The notes under the pieces were generated by a model, which saw only the letters and a list, made by a program, of their open reading frames with translations, did no database searches and was not told where the DNA came from. Of a stretch of DNA of 64,000 nt, positions 61,627-64,000 are shown piece after piece. The DNA lies in NCBI GenBank assembly GCA_900542875.1, contig UQPH01000003.1:25003-89002 (forward strand), read 5' to 3'. Numbering within the stretch: the stretch's first letter is position 1; each line of letters begins with the position of its first letter. A program made the position numbers and the translations under genes. The stretch is from an uncultured Eubacterium sp. (GTDB lineage Bacteria > Bacillota > Clostridia > Oscillospirales > Acutalibacteraceae).

Positions 61627-64000
61627 ATGAGCGACAATCATTTATCTATTGACGAAATAATCGAGCGTGCCGAAAGGATAAAAGCCGAAGCTGAAAAACA
61701 GCTTGAGCAGGCGCAAAAAAGCCTTAACGAAAAAACGCAAAGCGCAATAAAAGAGGTAGTTGTTGACAGCAAAGCCGTTATGAAAAAGGTCGAGCAGCTC
61801 AGCACAGAAGAAGAGGACATAAAGTCCTATGAGCCGCAAAAAAAGCAAAGCACCGAAAACACGGAAAAGACTCAGGCTGTTCGCCTCTCCTTTGCAAAAA
61901 AAGATAAAACAAAAATGATGCCTTCCATCAAAAATGCCGTAAAAACAGCAAACGAGGGCAACAGAGAAACCGATGACGATATGAAAATCGTATCGGACAA
62001 AAAGAGTTCATTTGGGAGCAATCTTTTTCCTGACGAAAAGACAAAGCCTGTTGTTTTAAGCAGTAACAATGAATATGACGGCAACGAATTCCAAGAGGTA
62101 CCCACGATTATTGCAAGAGAAAATTTAGGCAAGTATCTCGACGGTGACAGCGATGACAATGCAAATCAAAGCGAGTTTAGTGAAGATATAGGAATCCAAA
62201 TGAGTTTCGACGGCTTTGACGACAAGGTGGAGGAGGTTCCAACCATTGATGAAGAAGTTGCCGAAAAAATACTTATCGAACAGCGAAAAGAAAAAGTGGA
62301 TAAATTTCGCCTTTTCGGGCCGGACAAAACAGACAGCGAACTCGGTGACGAGCAGTACAGTAAAAGCGATTACAACTACGAGGGTCAGCAAGCAAGCATT
62401 CTTGCAAGCCTTATGTCCAAAAAATCAAGAGCAACGGTACAAATTATTTCCACCCTGTTTTTCGGAATACTGATGTTCATACTTACTCTCCTTAACGAAA
62501 AGGACGCTCTGCCGCAGTTTTTATCATCGTCGAACGCTTTTTTGTCGGCAGGTCTTTCCCTGCTGATAATCACAATGGTGATGAACTACAACATTTTTAT
62601 GCACGCCTTTAATTTCAAAAAAGGGTTTAACTGCGACTTAGGCGTGGCTGTTGCAAGCATTGCTATACTTATACAAAGCGTCGGATTTTTGTGCTCTGAC
62701 GATTTATGGCTTGATAACGGGCACTTTTTCGGCTCATTTGCGGCTCTCGGACTGCTGATTTCACAAATGGGCAAGAGACAAATCATCATAAGAATTATAG
62801 ACAATTTCGATTTTATCATAAACCAAAAAGACAAATACTGCCTTGAAAACATAGCCAATGCGGTAGACTGCGAAATAATCGGCAGAGGTATTTTAGACGA
62901 GGATGAACCGGTAATAAAAACCGGGGTTAAGACGGATTTCCCTACTAACTTTATGGAAATAAGTTGCAAAACCGAACCGTCCGACAGGCTTGCAAAGGTG
63001 CTTTCTCCTGTATTTTGGGTATTGAGTGCCGTCATCGGCGTGATTATCGGAGTAAGCGAAAGCAGTGCAACAGGTATAAATGTAGGAATTGCCGCTCTTT
63101 GCATTACGACGCCTATTGCGTTACTGTATCAAATGAACATAATTTTGACAGACATTTCCGCTCAACTCGACAAATACGATGCAAGGGTTTGCGGCTTTAA
63201 CGGAGCGGATATGGCATCGAACGCAAACGCTCTCGTTATGGAAGCGGGAGACTTTTTCGGCAGTCAGGGCTGTGATTTGCACGGCATAAAGGTATTTCAC
63301 AAGGCAAAAGTTGACGACGCAATAATATATGCCGCCGCCGTTATCATTCAGACAAACGGTCCGTTAAAACACGTTTTCGACAATGTTATAATCGGAAAGC
63401 AGTCAATTCTGCCAAAGGTTGAAAATGTCATTTACGAGGACAAAATGGGCACCTCTGCATGGGTATATAAACGAAAAGTATTAGTCGGAAACCGCAATCT
63501 TTTAATTAATCACGGCGTTGATGTGCCTAAAGAAAGTTTTGAAAAAAAGTATACAAGAAAGAACAGAAAAGCGCTCTATCTCGCCGTAAACGGAAAAATT
63601 ATGGCGATGTTCATCGTGTCTTACAGTGCATCTCCCGAACTGAAAAGAGAACTCAAAAAGATAGAAAAATCAGGCATAACCCTAATCGTTAGAAGTAACG
63701 ACCCATACATTAACGAAGAGAGCCTGTCGGAACTTTTTGCAGTGCCGAAGGGATTTATCAGGGTAATGGACTATCCTGCCGCCAGAGTTTACGACAAGTA
63801 TTCAGAAATGAGCGTTGAAAAATCCCCTGCATATGTGGTGCACGACGGCTCGGCAAAGAGCCTTATCGCTTCGATAAGATGCGCCGTTACAACGGTTCAT
63901 TCACGAAAGCTGATTAACTTTTTGACATCGTTCGGCGTTGCACTCGGCTTTGTCTGCGTTGCATTTATGGCAGCGATTAAGGGATACGGCAGACTCACCG
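61627..64000 (+). CDS. Pseudo-P-type ATPase with long acidic N-terminal extension (C-terminus outside window)
   Basis: An open frame of 791 codons from ATG at 61627 runs off the right edge. Residues 1-265 are predicted soluble: a charged coiled coil (about 8-65), then a low-complexity acidic stretch with two EVPTI motifs. Membrane helices lie at about 270-290, 305-325, 338-356, 364-380, 458-478 and 485-504, with the last pair of the core near 763-785. ALCITTPIALLYQ (about 491-503) sits where metal-transporting P-type ATPases have CPC, and ALVMEAGDFFG (about 533-543) where the DKTGT phosphorylation motif should be. RKVLVGNRNLLINHGV (about 617-632) resembles the nucleotide-binding domain, and the TGDN hinge site reads RSNDP. 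The architecture is kept while catalytic residues are lost. Function unknown. Confidence 0.75.
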   Translation, partial: MSDNHLSIDEIIERAERIKAEAEKQLEQAQKSLNEKTQSAIKEVVVDSKAVMKKVEQLSTEEEDIKSYEPQKKQSTENTEKTQAVRLSFAKKDKTKMMPSIKNAVKTANEGNRETDDDMKIVSDKKSSFGSNLFPDEKTKPVVLSSNNEYDGNEFQEVPTIIARENLGKYLDGDSDDNANQSEFSEDIGIQMSFDGFDDKVEEVPTIDEEVAEKILIEQRKEKVDKFRLFGPDKTDSELGDEQYSKSDYNYEGQQASILASLMSKKSRATVQIISTLFFGILMFILTLLNEKDALPQFLSSSNAFLSAGLSLLIITMVMNYNIFMHAFNFKKGFNCDLGVAVASIAILIQSVGFLCSDDLWLDNGHFFGSFAALGLLISQMGKRQIIIRIIDNFDFIINQKDKYCLENIANAVDCEIIGRGILDEDEPVIKTGVKTDFPTNFMEISCKTEPSDRLAKVLSPVFWVLSAVIGVIIGVSESSATGINVGIAALCITTPIALLYQMNIILTDISAQLDKYDARVCGFNGADMASNANALVMEAGDFFGSQGCDLHGIKVFHKAKVDDAIIYAAAVIIQTNGPLKHVFDNVIIGKQSILPKVENVIYEDKMGTSAWVYKRKVLVGNRNLLINHGVDVPKESFEKKYTRKNRKALYLAVNGKIMAMFIVSYSASPELKRELKKIEKSGITLIVRSNDPYINEESLSELFAVPKGFIRVMDYPAARVYDKYSEMSVEKSPAYVVHDGSAKSLIASIRCAVTTVHSRKLINFLTSFGVALGFVCVAFMAAIKGYGRLT

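Overview
The window looks like a chromosomal segment of an anaerobic Gram-positive Firmicute of the class Clostridia, most likely the Ruminococcaceae/Oscillospiraceae. This is inferred from gene content, not from a marker gene: the GlgC/GlgD pair of ADP-glucose pyrophosphorylase subunits, the DapL shortcut to diaminopimelate, an ANTAR regulator, DivIVA and SepF, the miaB-ylbF-mutS-mutL-miaA order, strong GGAGG ribosome-binding sites and AT-rich intergenic DNA. No rRNA, tRNA, CRISPR array, transposase or phage gene was seen. Almost everything is ordinary core chromosome, with three accessory-looking islands.

Layout. 1-5966 (minus): mreC (cut by the window edge), mreB, a GPH-type sugar:cation symporter with a long C-terminal extension, a PdaA-like polysaccharide deacetylase lipoprotein and prfB. 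6155-12058 (plus): an accessory cluster with an ECF sigma factor, its probable membrane anti-sigma factor, two small secreted proteins, and a three-gene ABC-2 type transporter whose large permease carries an ectodomain resembling the front part of M1 peptidases. 12133-17910 (minus): the glycogen operon glgB-glgC-glgD-glgA. 18261-23070 (plus): ANTAR regulator, dapF, dapL, purC, purB. 23150-39473 (minus): a 13-gene housekeeping operon, miaB-ylbF-mutS-mutL-miaA-HlyD-like-yggS-sepF-divIVA-ileS-lspA-rluD-HAD phosphatase. 39652-41175 (plus): malQ. 41239-49607 (minus): the aromatic amino acid operon tyrA-aroB-aroA-aroC-pheA followed by a VTT membrane protein, galK and a lipid kinase. 49762-56733 (minus): a 2136-residue secreted protein flanked on both sides by paralogous 46-residue peptides. 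57228-59916 (plus): argG and argH, preceded by a three-copy 20-bp repeat. 60167-64000 (plus): an ECF transporter S component behind a structured leader, an rlmB-like methyltransferase, and a large protein built like a P-type ATPase but without its catalytic motifs, cut by the right edge.

How the genes work together. GlgC/GlgD make ADP-glucose, GlgA polymerises it and GlgB branches it, while MalQ and GalK handle alpha-glucan and galactose sugars. DapF/DapL supply lysine and meso-DAP for peptidoglycan; MreB/MreC, SepF/DivIVA and the deacetylase shape the wall that uses it. AroB, AroA and AroC make chorismate, which PheA and TyrA send to phenylalanine and tyrosine.

The most unusual items are the peptide / giant secreted protein / peptide cassette (49762-56733), the pseudo-P-type-ATPase (61627-64000), the sigma/secreted-protein/ABC cluster (6155-12058), and the phased repeat upstream of argG. 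Start codons were chosen from visible ribosome-binding sites, so several genes are shorter than their maximal open frames. Promoters and terminators are by-eye calls.
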